Source of the DNA: Flagellimonas taeanensis
GTDB lineage: Bacteria > Bacteroidota > Bacteroidia > Flavobacteriales > Flavobacteriaceae
DNA: 64,000 nt
Direction of reading: 5' to 3'
NCBI RefSeq assembly: GCF_003584105.1
Contig: NZ_QXFO01000019.1
Span: 36,185 to 100,184, forward strand
The notes under the pieces were generated by a model that did no database searches, was not told the origin of the DNA, and was given only the letters and a program-made list of their open reading frames with translations. Numbering within the stretch: the stretch's first letter is position 1; each line of letters starts with the position of its first letter. Made by a program: the position numbers and the translations under genes. Shown here piece after piece: positions 7,971-17,287 of the stretch.

Positions 7971-8867
7971 ATGAAGTGGCATCAGGCAATAACGGATTAT
8001 CAAAATTATTTGAAGATTGAAAGAGGGCTTTCGAAAAATTCAATCAGCAACTATGTCCTGGACCTTCAAAAACTGGTCGGCTATCTTGGGGAGCATGAAA
8101 TCAACGAAAGTCCAATCAAGATTTCCCGGGAAATTGTCCAACAGTTTGTGTATGATGTGGCCAAAAACCTCAACCCCCGATCACAGGCACGTATCATTTC
8201 CGGACTGAAGGGGTTCTTCAGTTACTTGATCTTTGAGGATTATAGGACCGACAACCCGATGGCCCTGATAGAGACCCCTAAAATAGGACGTAAACTACCC
8301 GACACCCTTTCCGTGGATGAAATCAATGATCTTATTTCCGCCATCGATCTCTCCAAACCCGAAGGCGAACGCAACAGGGCCATTTTGGAGACGCTTTATG
8401 GTTGCGGCCTCAGGGTCTCCGAACTGGTGAACCTTAAACTGTCCGATCTGTATTTTGACGAAGGGTTCATCAAGGTCACGGGAAAGGGAAACAAGCAGCG
8501 TTTTGTGCCCATAAGTGACGTCAATATCAAATACATCCAACTGTACCACGATGGGATTCGGGTGCACCTTCCCATCCAAAAAGAGCATGAGGATGTTGTT
8601 TTTCTCAATCGGAGAGGAAAACAGTTGACCAGGGCCATGATCTTTACGGTAATCAAACAGTTGGCCGAGAAAATCGGTCTCAAAAAAAGCATCAGCCCAC
8701 ATACGTTCCGGCATTCCTTTGCCACCCATCTATTGGAGAACGGGGCCGACCTCAGGGCCATACAGCAAATGTTGGGACACGAGAGCATCACCACCACGGA
8801 GGTCTATATGCACGTCAATCGGGTGCATCTGACCAAGGTATTGAACGAGTTCCATCCGCGGAAATAA
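7971..8867 (+). CDS. xerD: site-specific tyrosine recombinase XerD
   Basis: 298 residues, the normal length for XerC/XerD. The N-terminal SAM-like DNA-binding domain covers about residues 1-90 and the catalytic domain about 105-295. The full catalytic set is visible: Arg148 (CGLRVSEL), Lys172 (GKGNKQR), His244 and Arg247 (HTFRHSF), His270 (LGHES) and Tyr279 (TEVYMHV). It resolves chromosome dimers at dif during division. In many Flavobacteriaceae xerD sits next to aroQ (from memory); here three barrel genes lie between. No dif site was recognised in the window. It converges on ndh. Confidence 0.95.
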   Translation: MKWHQAITDYQNYLKIERGLSKNSISNYVLDLQKLVGYLGEHEINESPIKISREIVQQFVYDVAKNLNPRSQARIISGLKGFFSYLIFEDYRTDNPMALIETPKIGRKLPDTLSVDEINDLISAIDLSKPEGERNRAILETLYGCGLRVSELVNLKLSDLYFDEGFIKVTGKGNKQRFVPISDVNIKYIQLYHDGIRVHLPIQKEHEDVVFLNRRGKQLTRAMIFTVIKQLAEKIGLKKSISPHTFRHSFATHLLENGADLRAIQQMLGHESITTTEVYMHVNRVHLTKVLNEFHPRK

Positions 8868-8885
8868 ACCTAGATTAGGACAGAC

Positions 8886-10202
8886 TTAATCCTGCATCAA
8901 TTTGCTACGGTCCGCTTGGTTCTGTTTCTTAAAGGGCCGGATGATCAATCGCGCCTCCCTGTCAAAACGGATGTAGTTATAGACCCAATTGATGAAGACC
9001 ACTACCCTGTTCCTGAATCCGATCAAGAAATAGAGGTGGACAAACATCCATACAAACCAGGCGAACACGCCTTGGAACTTAAACCTGGGCAGGTCCACCA
9101 CGGCCTTGTTCCTTCCTACGGTCGCCATACTCCCCTTGTCCTTGTACACAAAGGGTTTCATGGGTTTTCCATCGATCAACCTAACCATGTTTTCCCCGAG
9201 ACTGCGTCCTTGCTGAATGGCCGGTTGCGCCATCATGGGGTGTCCTTCTGGAAAGGCATCGGTCTGCATTTGGGCCACATCGCCGATGGCAAAAATCTCT
9301 TCAAATCCTTCGACTTGATGAAAGTGGTTCACTTTCAACCGATTGCCCCTAGCTAGAATTTCTTTTGCATCCAAGCCTTTTATGCCCACGGCCTGTACTC
9401 CTGCCGCCCAAACCAATGTAGCCGTTTCAAAAACGGTATCGGTGTTTGTGGTGACGCATTTTCCATCATAATCGGCCACCCGGATATTTTTCCATACATT
9501 CACCCCAAGACCTTCCAGAAAGCGTTCGGCCTTTCGGGAGGCCACATCGCTCATGGCCGGAAGCAATCTGTCCCCACTCTGCACCAGATTGATCTGTGCC
9601 CTTCGGGTGTCCAGATCGGGATAATCTTTGGGAAGGATCCCTTTTTTGATCTCGGCCAATGCACCAGCAAGCTCCACCCCGGTCGGTCCTCCTCCCACGA
9701 TCACAAAGTTCATCAGCGCATCCCGTTCATGGAGATCATCCGTTAAAAGGGCCTGTTCAAAATTTTCAAGGATCAAGCTCCTCAAGTTCAAGGATTGGGG
9801 AATGGTCTTCATGGCCATGCCCATGGTTTGAATACCCTTGTTCCCAAAGTAATTGGTCTCGGAGCCCGTGGCCACCACCAGATAATCGTATCGGATATCC
9901 CCAATGTTGGTCAGCACCCTTTTTCCTTGGGTATCTATTTCCAACACATTGGCCAACCTAAAGTAGAAATTGGGATACCCCTGCAACACCTTTCGGATGG
10001 GATAGGCTATGGAATCGGGCTCCAGCCCACCTGTGGACACCTGATAGAGCAAGGGTTGGAAGTTGTGGTAGTTGTGCTTGTCCAACAAAACGACCTGTGC
10101 TTCCTTTTTGCTCAATTTTTTAGCCAGCGCTATGCCTCCAAAGCCCCCACCGATAATGATGACCCTTGGAAAACTGGATTGTGGGATATTCATGCTTGAC
10201 AT
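8886..10202 (-). CDS. ndh: type II NADH dehydrogenase
   Basis: About 438 residues from ATG 10202; ATG 10193 (MNIPQSSFPRVIIIGGG) is equally possible, while the longer frame crosses the probable promoter. This monotopic flavoenzyme oxidises NADH and reduces menaquinone without pumping protons. It shows the FAD motif GGGFGG, a second NADH motif VGGGPTGVELAGAL, the LVWAAGV segment, FAIGDVAQ for FAD, and the quinone-site Gln region AQPAIQQG. The C-terminus has a hydrophobic stretch (FAWFVWMFVHLYFLIGF) for membrane attachment. Single gene, convergent with xerD. Confidence 0.93.
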   Translation of the reverse strand: MSSMNIPQSSFPRVIIIGGGFGGIALAKKLSKKEAQVVLLDKHNYHNFQPLLYQVSTGGLEPDSIAYPIRKVLQGYPNFYFRLANVLEIDTQGKRVLTNIGDIRYDYLVVATGSETNYFGNKGIQTMGMAMKTIPQSLNLRSLILENFEQALLTDDLHERDALMNFVIVGGGPTGVELAGALAEIKKGILPKDYPDLDTRRAQINLVQSGDRLLPAMSDVASRKAERFLEGLGVNVWKNIRVADYDGKCVTTNTDTVFETATLVWAAGVQAVGIKGLDAKEILARGNRLKVNHFHQVEGFEEIFAIGDVAQMQTDAFPEGHPMMAQPAIQQGRSLGENMVRLIDGKPMKPFVYKDKGSMATVGRNKAVVDLPRFKFQGVFAWFVWMFVHLYFLIGFRNRVVVFINWVYNYIRFDREARLIIRPFKKQNQADRSKLMQD

Positions 10203-10207
10203 GCTCG

Positions 10208-10215
10208 CAAATGTA
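10208..10215 (-). promoter_or_regulatory. -7 box immediately before ndh
   Basis: A perfect TACATTTG ends six bases before ATG 10202. If it is used, transcription would begin at or just after that ATG, giving a leaderless message or a start at ATG 10193. The -33 element is poor. Confidence 0.4.
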
Positions 10216-10415
10216 AGTATTCCAAAAACAGGGATATCATTTTGGACCTGTTTTTTAATACCTTTGAAACCTAGTCCGAAACTCCATATCAAAGGAAAAT
10301 ATGTCCCATGCCAAGCAAGGGACACCCTGTTTTGGAATACCTGAAATAGATTTTTGGGACGGATCGTAACAAAAACTGCATTTGATATACCAATAAGGCA
10401 AACTTACCAACCTTA

Positions 10416-10910
10416 GTGAACAAAGAACTGGAACATCGTTTTGTGACGGAACTTGAGAACAATCAGAACATTGTTCATAAGGTATGTAGCCTATATACCA
10501 ACGACAAGGATTCACACAACGATCTCTTTCAGGAGATCACGATCCAACTGTGGAAGGCCTATCCGAAGTTTCGGGGAGATGCCAAGTTCAGCACATGGAT
10601 GTACCGGGTCGCCTTGAACACTGCCATTACATTGTACAGAAAATCCAAGAAAAGGGTGCAAACCCAAGACTACGATTCTGTCGTACATAGAATTAAGACC
10701 AATGAGTACGATGATACAGAGGAAAAGCAGTTGAAGCTGATGTACGATGCGGTCCGACAGCTGGGCGATATTGACAAGGCATTGGTTTTTCTATACCTGG
10801 AAGACAAGGATTATTCGGAAATAGCCGAAACATTAGGTATCACTGAGGTAAATGCAAGGGTAAAAATGAACAGGGTGAAAAATAAACTAAGAACCATATT
10901 AAATCCTTAG
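10416..10910 (+). CDS. RNA polymerase sigma-70 factor, ECF type
   Basis: 164 residues from a GTG start. Region 2 is seen in DLFQEITIQLWKAYPKFRG and FSTWMYRVALNTA (residues about 35-75) and region 4 with its helix-turn-helix in DYSEIAETLGITEVNARVKM (about 130-150). There is no region 3, so it is a two-domain ECF factor that directs polymerase to a specific gene set. It is followed three bases later by a membrane protein gene that is the natural candidate for its partner or anti-sigma factor. The target genes cannot be deduced here. Confidence 0.9.
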   Translation: MNKELEHRFVTELENNQNIVHKVCSLYTNDKDSHNDLFQEITIQLWKAYPKFRGDAKFSTWMYRVALNTAITLYRKSKKRVQTQDYDSVVHRIKTNEYDDTEEKQLKLMYDAVRQLGDIDKALVFLYLEDKDYSEIAETLGITEVNARVKMNRVKNKLRTILNP

Positions 10911-10913
10911 AAC

Positions 10914-11558
10914 ATGGTGGATGAACTGGAGTTCTTGAAAAAAGACTGGCAAAAAAGGGAGGCCGACCTTCCCAAACTGTCCTATGACCAAATCTATGGG
11001 ATGACCTGGAAAAAATCGTCCTCCATAGTCAAGTGGATATTTTATATCAGTCTCATTGAGCTGGTATTTTGGGCAGCGATCAATATCATCTTCAGCGATT
11101 CCGAGACCATGGAAGAGCTCAAGGCCCTGCACATACACAAGGTGATCATGGTACTGAACATCATCAACTATGGCATTATCCTATACTTTATCTACAAATT
11201 CTATATCAATTACAGAAAAATATCCTTTACCGATTCCTCCAGAAAATTGATGAAGGCCATCCTCAAAGTGAAAAGAACGGTGACCCAATATGTCTGGTTC
11301 AACCTGATCATCTTCACCACCTACCTGATCATCAACATGTACGGTGTTCTGCTGTATTCCCCTGAGGGGCAAAAAATAGTACAGGCCGCATCGGAAGACG
11401 GGAACAGTTTTTCCTTTTGGGCAATGGTAATCACCATTTCAGTGGTCTTTACCGCCGTTGTACTGCTACTGGTATGGCTGTTCTACAAATTGCTCTATGG
11501 AATTCTGCTAAAAAGGCTCCGGGAAAACTACAACGAACTAAAGAAACTGGAGGTCTAG
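10914..11558 (+). CDS. membrane protein, possible sigma-factor partner
   Basis: 214 residues: a charged cytoplasmic N-terminus (MVDELEFLKKDWQKREADLP), then about four membrane segments (near residues 40-60, 78-98, 122-145 and 165-190) and a basic C-terminal tail. No family is recognised and no zinc-binding anti-sigma motif (HxxxCxxC) is present. The three-base gap to the ECF sigma gene and the N-terminal helical region argue that it senses a signal at the membrane and holds the sigma factor, but that is inference. Its stop overlaps the end of the convergent plsC-like gene by four bases. Confidence 0.65.
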   Translation: MVDELEFLKKDWQKREADLPKLSYDQIYGMTWKKSSSIVKWIFYISLIELVFWAAINIIFSDSETMEELKALHIHKVIMVLNIINYGIILYFIYKFYINYRKISFTDSSRKLMKAILKVKRTVTQYVWFNLIIFTTYLIINMYGVLLYSPEGQKIVQAASEDGNSFSFWAMVITISVVFTAVVLLLVWLFYKLLYGILLKRLRENYNELKKLEV

Positions 11559-12367
11559 TCTCCCCGGTAACTGTAGCGTCTCTTCTCGTTTTCGGCCTCA
11601 TAGGCCAAGAGTTCTTCTTTGGGAATCACCTTTAGAAAAGAAGGATGCTGCTCGATGGCATACTCCAATTTTTCCAATATGGCATCAATGGATTCATTTT
11701 CGTAGTCAATATCCAAAGGCTGTTTGATCTGCATGGACTGTAGGATGCCCTTCTTTTTCACACGAAGCCCTTTTTTATCGAAAGAACGCCTAAAACCATC
11801 GATCACTACGGGCACCACCACCGGTTTGTACCGCTTGATGATGTGTGCCGTGCCCTTGCGCAAAGGCTTCCAAGGCGTAGTGGTCCCTTGCGGAAAAGTG
11901 ATTACCCAACCATCATCAAGGGCCTTCGCAATATTGCTGATATCGCTGAACTTCACTTGTCTGTTCACATCCTGCCCATCGGCCCTCCATGTCCTTTCAA
12001 TGCTTATGGAACCGGCATAGGCCAATATCTTGGTGAGCAGGCTCTTCTTCATGGTCTCCTTGGCCGCCACATAATAGATGTTGAGTTTGGGGTTCCAAAG
12101 GTATCCCAAGTTCTTGATGTTGTCGTCCCGTCCCTTAAGACTGGCGTTGAACACATGGAACATGGCCACCACGTCCGCAAAATAGGTCTGGTGGTTGCTC
12201 ACAAAAAGGACGTTGGTCTCGGGAAGGTCACGGATGACCTGTGAACCTTCTATTTCCAGGGTGTTGAACCTCTTGTAACGCGAATGGGTCATCATCCCCG
12301 CTATACGGATCAACCACCGTTTTAAAAATAAGATATGGCCGAAAGGATTTCGCTTGAACAGACCCAT
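11555..12367 (-). CDS. 1-acyl-sn-glycerol-3-phosphate acyltransferase family protein
   Basis: 270 residues of the PlsC/LPLAT family, which transfers acyl groups to lysophosphatidate or related lipids at the inner membrane. Motif I is NHQTYFAD (the HxxxxD charge relay) near residue 59 and motif III is FPQGTTT near residue 159, a variant of the usual PEGT. The N-terminus has a short hydrophobic region (ILFLKRWLIRIAGMM). Substrate is uncertain, as such enzymes also acylate ornithine lipids. It is a single gene between convergent and divergent neighbours. Confidence 0.88.
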   Translation of the reverse strand: MGLFKRNPFGHILFLKRWLIRIAGMMTHSRYKRFNTLEIEGSQVIRDLPETNVLFVSNHQTYFADVVAMFHVFNASLKGRDDNIKNLGYLWNPKLNIYYVAAKETMKKSLLTKILAYAGSISIERTWRADGQDVNRQVKFSDISNIAKALDDGWVITFPQGTTTPWKPLRKGTAHIIKRYKPVVVPVVIDGFRRSFDKKGLRVKKKGILQSMQIKQPLDIDYENESIDAILEKLEYAIEQHPSFLKVIPKEELLAYEAENEKRRYSYRGD

Positions 12368-12404
12368 GAATCAATAAATTGAACACAAATTTACAAAATA
12401 GCCC

Positions 12405-13046
12405 TTAAAGCGCTTCCAGCAAAAGCTCCTTGATCTCACTCAACATCATGGCCGTTGCGCCCCAAACCGTGTAACCATTTAATCTATAAGCAGGTACGTT
12501 GATATTCATGGCATAAGAAGTGCTCAATATTTCTTCAATATGGTTGGAATCGTCCAAGAAATCCCTAAGAAAGACCTCGACGAGCTGCTCTACTTCGCTC
12601 TCTTCCTTCACAAATGGTCGGGGGTCGGGATAGATACCCATGAAAGGGCTCACCAGAAAATTGCTGGGCGGGATATAGACCTCGCTGAGCTCTTTTATGA
12701 CCTCTATCGCATGAGGGGGCACCCCGACTTCCTCGTGGGTCTCCCGAAGGGCCGTTTGCAACAAATCCCTATCTTCCTGCTCCTCTTTGCCTCCGGGAAA
12801 ACCGATCTGGTTGGAATGTATGCCCTCATATACCTTACGCAAAATCAGGAGCAACCGGGTCTCGTTCGCCATATCGGGGTAGAACAGGGCCATAACCCCT
12901 GCCCGCTTTGGTTGGAAATCCTCAATTTTATGCGCCTTCAACCATTGAATCCGTAATTCCGGCGACATTTTATGATGCGAGGCCTCCCCGGGTAGTGGGA
13001 GATTTTTTATTTTTAAGGCTAGTTGACTAAATTCATCAAATTTCAT
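12405..13046 (-). CDS. CoA-type Nudix hydrolase
   Basis: 213 residues from ATG 13046 (MKFDEFSQLALKI), the usual start in related proteins; ATG 13088 adds 14 residues and has an AGGAG nine bases upstream, so it cannot be excluded. The box LRKVYEGIHSNQIGFPGG followed by RETHEEVG is the NudL/CoA pyrophosphatase version of the Nudix motif, with one extra residue in the spacer. The likely reaction is cleavage of CoA or acyl-CoA to phosphopantetheine and 3',5'-ADP. Its start codon shares a CATG with the divergent cyclophilin gene. Confidence 0.88.
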   Translation of the reverse strand: MKFDEFSQLALKIKNLPLPGEASHHKMSPELRIQWLKAHKIEDFQPKRAGVMALFYPDMANETRLLLILRKVYEGIHSNQIGFPGGKEEQEDRDLLQTALRETHEEVGVPPHAIEVIKELSEVYIPPSNFLVSPFMGIYPDPRPFVKEESEVEQLVEVFLRDFLDDSNHIEEILSTSYAMNINVPAYRLNGYTVWGATAMMLSEIKELLLEAL

Positions 13047-13767
13047 GCTGTTGAGACCATCGGCTTTTACTACATTATTATTGCTCATTTTATGTATCTC
13101 CTGCGGAGAATCCCCAAAAAAGAACACGGACAAAGTTGAGGAAAAAATCGCAAAGACGGATACCCTCCCCAAAACCGAAAACGACCCGTCCCCGGAAGAA
13201 CCCGAAGAAGAACAGGCTTTTGTACTGACAGAGGAGAATGCCATTGATTTCTTTTTCAATTATGCGAAAGAGCTCAAAAAGAACAAGGTAAAGCTCACCA
13301 CGAACATGGGCAGTTTCACGCTTGAGTTGTATGATGATGTACCCTACCACAAGGCCAACTTCATCTATCTGGCCCGAAAGAACTACTTTGACAGCACCCA
13401 GTTCCACAGGGTTGTGAAGGATTTCATCATCCAAGGCGGCAATTCCGATGACCGAAAGACCTCAAAAAAACGGGCCGATATAGGGAGGTACCTGCTTCCG
13501 CCCGACACCAAAAAGGGACACAAGCACCACAGGGGCACCATTTCCATGCCCAGCAGCGAAAGGGACAATCCGCACAAACTGGCCTCTCCCTATGAATTCT
13601 TCATTGTGGTGACCGATCCCGGGTCCTATCACTTGGATGGCTCCTACACGCCTTTTGGCCGTGTGATAGAGGGTATGGACGTGGTGGATGCCATCAACAA
13701 GGTTCCCGTGGGCGATGGCGACTGGCCATGGAAAAGTGTTTATATCCTGAAGGCCGAAGTGTTATAA
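13045..13767 (+). CDS. peptidyl-prolyl cis-trans isomerase lipoprotein, cyclophilin type
   Basis: 240 residues. A lipoprotein signal (MLLRPSAFTTLLLLILCISC) is followed by a low-complexity acidic and proline-rich linker (to about residue 65) and a cyclophilin domain with FHRVVKDFIIQGG, YEFFIV and YTPFGRVIEGMDVV. It helps fold proteins in the envelope. The domain is complete, with the catalytic Arg in FHRVV present. The ATG lies in the same CATG as the start of the divergent Nudix gene. A dienelactone-hydrolase-like gene follows 52 bases later. Confidence 0.9.
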   Translation: MLLRPSAFTTLLLLILCISCGESPKKNTDKVEEKIAKTDTLPKTENDPSPEEPEEEQAFVLTEENAIDFFFNYAKELKKNKVKLTTNMGSFTLELYDDVPYHKANFIYLARKNYFDSTQFHRVVKDFIIQGGNSDDRKTSKKRADIGRYLLPPDTKKGHKHHRGTISMPSSERDNPHKLASPYEFFIVVTDPGSYHLDGSYTPFGRVIEGMDVVDAINKVPVGDGDWPWKSVYILKAEVL

Positions 13768-13819
13768 AACAATCAAAAAATACCCTAATTTAGGTTGAAC
13801 AAGGAACAACTAACTCATT

Positions 13820-14542
13820 ATGATCAAAACAGACAAATTTACGTACTCCGGCAATGGACAGACCTATGAGGGGGTCATTGCCCATGACACCGATTTCAAG
13901 GGCAAACGCCCTGTGGTGATGGTTTCCCACACCTGGATGGGGCAGTCCAAATTCGAAGAGGACAAGGCAACCGAACTGGCCAAAATGGGCTATCTGGCCT
14001 TTGCCATAGATGTTTTTGGCAAGGGAAAACGGGCAAAAGATGCCGATCAGGCCGAAGAATTGATGAATGAGGCCTTGGCAGACCGCCAAGAACTATTGGA
14101 CCGCTTGCTGTTGGCCCTGGAAAAAGTAAAGGAACATGAGTTGGCAGACTCAACAAAAGTGGGGATCATCGGTTTTTGCTTTGGGGGAAAATGTGCCCTT
14201 GACCTAGCACGTTCCGGAGTGGACATCAAGGCCACCGTATGCTTCCATGGCATATTCGATCCGCCGGGACTGGAACAGGAGGGCGACATCAAGGCCAAGA
14301 TATTGGTGCTCCATGGTTGGGAAGACCCTCTTGCTTTTCCCAAGGACATAGTTGCCTTAGGCTATGAGCTCACCGAACGGAATGCGGTTTGGGAAATGGA
14401 CATCTTTGGCCATACCGGGCATGCCTTCACGAATCCCAATGCCAAATCCCCCGACCAAGGCATGGAATACAATGCCCTGGCCAGTGACCGATCTTGGCAG
14501 CGTATGACACACTTTTTTGAAGAGGTGTTCGGGACAAAATAA
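13820..14542 (+). CDS. dienelactone hydrolase family protein
   Basis: 240 residues of alpha/beta-hydrolase fold. The Cys nucleophile is in GFCFGGKCAL (G-x-C-x-G-G), and the other triad members are in HGWEDPL (Asp) and FGHTGHAFTNP (His). That Cys-Asp-His set is diagnostic for the dienelactone hydrolase family. There is no signal peptide, so it is cytoplasmic. No aromatic-degradation gene lies nearby, so the true substrate is unknown; many members act on other esters or lactones. Confidence 0.85.
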   Translation: MIKTDKFTYSGNGQTYEGVIAHDTDFKGKRPVVMVSHTWMGQSKFEEDKATELAKMGYLAFAIDVFGKGKRAKDADQAEELMNEALADRQELLDRLLLALEKVKEHELADSTKVGIIGFCFGGKCALDLARSGVDIKATVCFHGIFDPPGLEQEGDIKAKILVLHGWEDPLAFPKDIVALGYELTERNAVWEMDIFGHTGHAFTNPNAKSPDQGMEYNALASDRSWQRMTHFFEEVFGTK

Positions 14543-14552
14543 ACGGTTGACC

Positions 14553-17207
14553 TTACATTTTCAGGTTGATCCCAAATATGATCTGGCGAAAACCTCCGGC
14601 AAAAACCCCGGAGGTGGCCCGGTTCAGGCGTGATGCCCTGTACACTTCATCGGTGATGTTCTTTCCGTTGACAAATACCGTGGCTTCGACCGAGTTTGCA
14701 ATGGTAAAGTCATAGTTCACAAAGGCATCGATGGTGGTGAAGGAGGGCAATTGCCCAATGGCCCCATCGGCCGATTCGCTCACAAAATTGTGGAACTCCG
14801 TGAATTGTTTTCCCGCGTGGTGCACATTGAACCCACTTGAAAGCCCCTTCCAGTCGTAGTTCAGCCCCAAACTCAAGTTCACTTTTGGGGTATAGGGTGC
14901 CTCGGCATCCGAAAGCCCATCATCACCAAACTTGATCACACTTTTGGTAATGTTTGGAAAATCGGCAGTGTCAATGGCAGCATCGGTGAGCAAAGTTTCT
15001 CCACTTCCCGTATCCACATAAACATCGTATGCATTGCGATTGCCGTTCACTTTTTCGATGTATTCGTTTTGCGTATCCGTGCCATGGACCACTTGGGAAA
15101 ACAAATCCTTATCCTCCAATTTCCCTTCCATTACCTTGGAATGCATATAGGTGACGTTTGCCAAAAAATGGAGCTGATGACCTTTTCCATTGAACAATTC
15201 AGTATCCAGGGCCATCTCCACTCCCTGTACATTGATCTTGCCGAGTTCGTTAAAGACCTCATTGCGTCCCCCGGCATAAAAGTTTCTGCTGGCATTGTGG
15301 AAATAGGTCAATTGTCCTTGGACACGATTGGCCCATAGGCTTCCCCTCCAGCCCAGCTCCTTGTTCCAGCTCAACTCCGGCTCCATATTGATGCTCTGTC
15401 CGGCCAAGGGGTTGGTCACCACGCCATCCTGCTCCACCAAGAACCCAAAGACTTTGGAAGGGGCTATCATTCCCTGATAAACGCTACCGTATAATTCACC
15501 CGATCCTAAAGGATAATCCAAGGTGATTCCCGGTAAAAATTGATTGTACACACTGGGTTCCCTCCCTTCGGAAGTACCCTGAAGGTCTGGGTCTTGTGCC
15601 AGAACCAACAAATTCTGACGGTACATGTCCACATGCTCAAAACGCAGGATAGGGACAACACCCAAATCGCCCAAATGGAATTCGTTGCGAACATAACCGT
15701 TCGCAGACCAAAGTCGGTACCACAGGTCCGTGGTGGTCCTTCCGCTCCTCGCCCATCGGGAACTGTCGGCCTCCAAAAACACATCCTTGAAGGTTTCCCT
15801 GTGCAGGTTGATGCTCGCTTCAAATTCGCTGGGAGCATTAAAAGCCTCCCATTTGGCCTTTATAGTTTCCTTAATGCCCGAAACCCTATAGATCCACCTA
15901 CTATCCGTGGTGCTTTCGCGTCCGTTCAAAATCCTGCCCACGATCACATAATCTTCGTCATCAAACGACCGGCCTTGCAGATAGCGGTATCGGTCCGCAA
16001 AAATCTCATCCCCCACATAATTCTGGACTTCGGATGCCCTCACCTTTGCGGTCACCTGTCGCCACCAATCCCTTTCAAAATCGGAGGCATATACCTTTGT
16101 GGTAAAGCTGAGGTCCTCATTCGGCAGCCATTTATGGATGATATCTACCCCATACCGCCTCATGGTGAACTGATCGGCATCCAAAGGATTTTGGGTAGGG
16201 TCTGCTTCAAAAGTGAAGGGTGTCTGGGAACTCAATGAGGCCTGGTTATCCTCGAATTGGCCACTCACTTTGAAGTATAAGGACTGGTCATCGGACAACT
16301 GGGCAAAGATCTTCGCGTTCAGGTTCAAGACCTCAACGGATGAATTGTCGATAAAGCCATCAAACTTCTTGTACACGCCTTCTACCAGACCGCCAATATT
16401 TTTCCAGGTACCCCCGTAGGAAAAAAGTCCCGAGGTATAATTGCGCTGTCCACCTGTCAATTTCAAGCGCAGTGTTGGTTTTTGCGGAGGCAGTGCAGTG
16501 ATGTAGTTGACCGCTCCGTACATATTGTTGGGACCATATTTTAACAGATCGGCCCCTTTATACACCTCAACGGAAGTGATACGGTCGCTAACTGGGTTGT
16601 AGTAGGCGCCAGGAGCGATGTAGGGTGCCGGTGCCGAAGGTGTGCCGTCTTCCATGAGCAGCACTTTTTTGGACCGTCTTCCCCAAGAGCCCCTTATACT
16701 AATGTTGGGGCGGTTGGACAGTCCCATATCCCCCACAATGTTCACGCCGGGAACGGTGCGCAGTACCTCTTCGGTGTTCAATGGATTCATATTTTTCAGA
16801 GCAACCGGATTGATGCGATAATTGCTCCCCACAAATTCACTCTTGAAATTTTTGGCCGATGCACTCACAATGACCTCATCCAAAGTGGTATTGGAGCGGG
16901 TAAGTCCTATGACCCCCATATCCACATCCGAAGAAGAAAGCGAAACCTGCTTTTCCTGATACCCCAAATATTTTACGATAAGGGTGTAGTCCCCACCATT
17001 CTTCAGGATGGAGAATCTCCCAAAGTCATCCGTGATTGTTCCCTTGTTGCTGGGAACCAATAGAACTTGGGCACCCAACAAGGGCTGACCGTTGTCCGCA
17101 TCCACTATTTTTCCGATAATTCTTTCCTGTGCTTGGGCAGATGCTCCCATCAAAAAAAAGAGCATAAAGCCCCAAAGGACCAACGGCCCTTTACCGTTCC
17201 TGTACAT
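14553..17207 (-). CDS. TonB-dependent outer-membrane receptor, FecA-like
   Basis: 884 residues: signal peptide ending ASAQAQ, a carboxypeptidase-regulatory-like domain (about 28-110, IIGKIVDADNGQPLLGAQVL), a plug domain (about 130-240, with EEVLRTVPGVNIVGDMG and NISIRGSWGRR) and a 22-strand barrel. It has the size and sequence character of FecA-type siderophore or ferric-citrate receptors. No SusD partner is present, which argues against a glycan transporter. An uncharacterised barrel gene precedes it on the same strand with an 80-bp gap, so the two may be one transcript. Ligand unknown, probably a metal chelate. Confidence 0.88.
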   Translation of the reverse strand: MYRNGKGPLVLWGFMLFFLMGASAQAQERIIGKIVDADNGQPLLGAQVLLVPSNKGTITDDFGRFSILKNGGDYTLIVKYLGYQEKQVSLSSSDVDMGVIGLTRSNTTLDEVIVSASAKNFKSEFVGSNYRINPVALKNMNPLNTEEVLRTVPGVNIVGDMGLSNRPNISIRGSWGRRSKKVLLMEDGTPSAPAPYIAPGAYYNPVSDRITSVEVYKGADLLKYGPNNMYGAVNYITALPPQKPTLRLKLTGGQRNYTSGLFSYGGTWKNIGGLVEGVYKKFDGFIDNSSVEVLNLNAKIFAQLSDDQSLYFKVSGQFEDNQASLSSQTPFTFEADPTQNPLDADQFTMRRYGVDIIHKWLPNEDLSFTTKVYASDFERDWWRQVTAKVRASEVQNYVGDEIFADRYRYLQGRSFDDEDYVIVGRILNGRESTTDSRWIYRVSGIKETIKAKWEAFNAPSEFEASINLHRETFKDVFLEADSSRWARSGRTTTDLWYRLWSANGYVRNEFHLGDLGVVPILRFEHVDMYRQNLLVLAQDPDLQGTSEGREPSVYNQFLPGITLDYPLGSGELYGSVYQGMIAPSKVFGFLVEQDGVVTNPLAGQSINMEPELSWNKELGWRGSLWANRVQGQLTYFHNASRNFYAGGRNEVFNELGKINVQGVEMALDTELFNGKGHQLHFLANVTYMHSKVMEGKLEDKDLFSQVVHGTDTQNEYIEKVNGNRNAYDVYVDTGSGETLLTDAAIDTADFPNITKSVIKFGDDGLSDAEAPYTPKVNLSLGLNYDWKGLSSGFNVHHAGKQFTEFHNFVSESADGAIGQLPSFTTIDAFVNYDFTIANSVEATVFVNGKNITDEVYRASRLNRATSGVFAGGFRQIIFGINLKM

Positions 17208-17241
17208 TTCTTTTTAAAATTGTATTGCTGTTTTGCTGACT

Positions 17242-17256
17242 GTTCCCAAAGGGAAC
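17242..17256. other. short hairpin between barrel and receptor genes
   Basis: GTTCCC and GGGAAC form a six-base perfect stem with an AAA loop, 35 bases before the receptor start. There is no T run on the transcribed strand, so it is not a terminator; it may stabilise the message or bind a regulator. Confidence 0.35.
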
Positions 17257-17287
17257 CTAAAAATATTCTATGTTATGTCCGACAAGA

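Noticed and set aside
13047..13259. Long N-terminal extension of the Nudix protein
   Set aside because: The low-complexity Ser-rich sequence is the complement of the cyclophilin lipoprotein linker; only ATG 13046 or 13088 are realistic starts.
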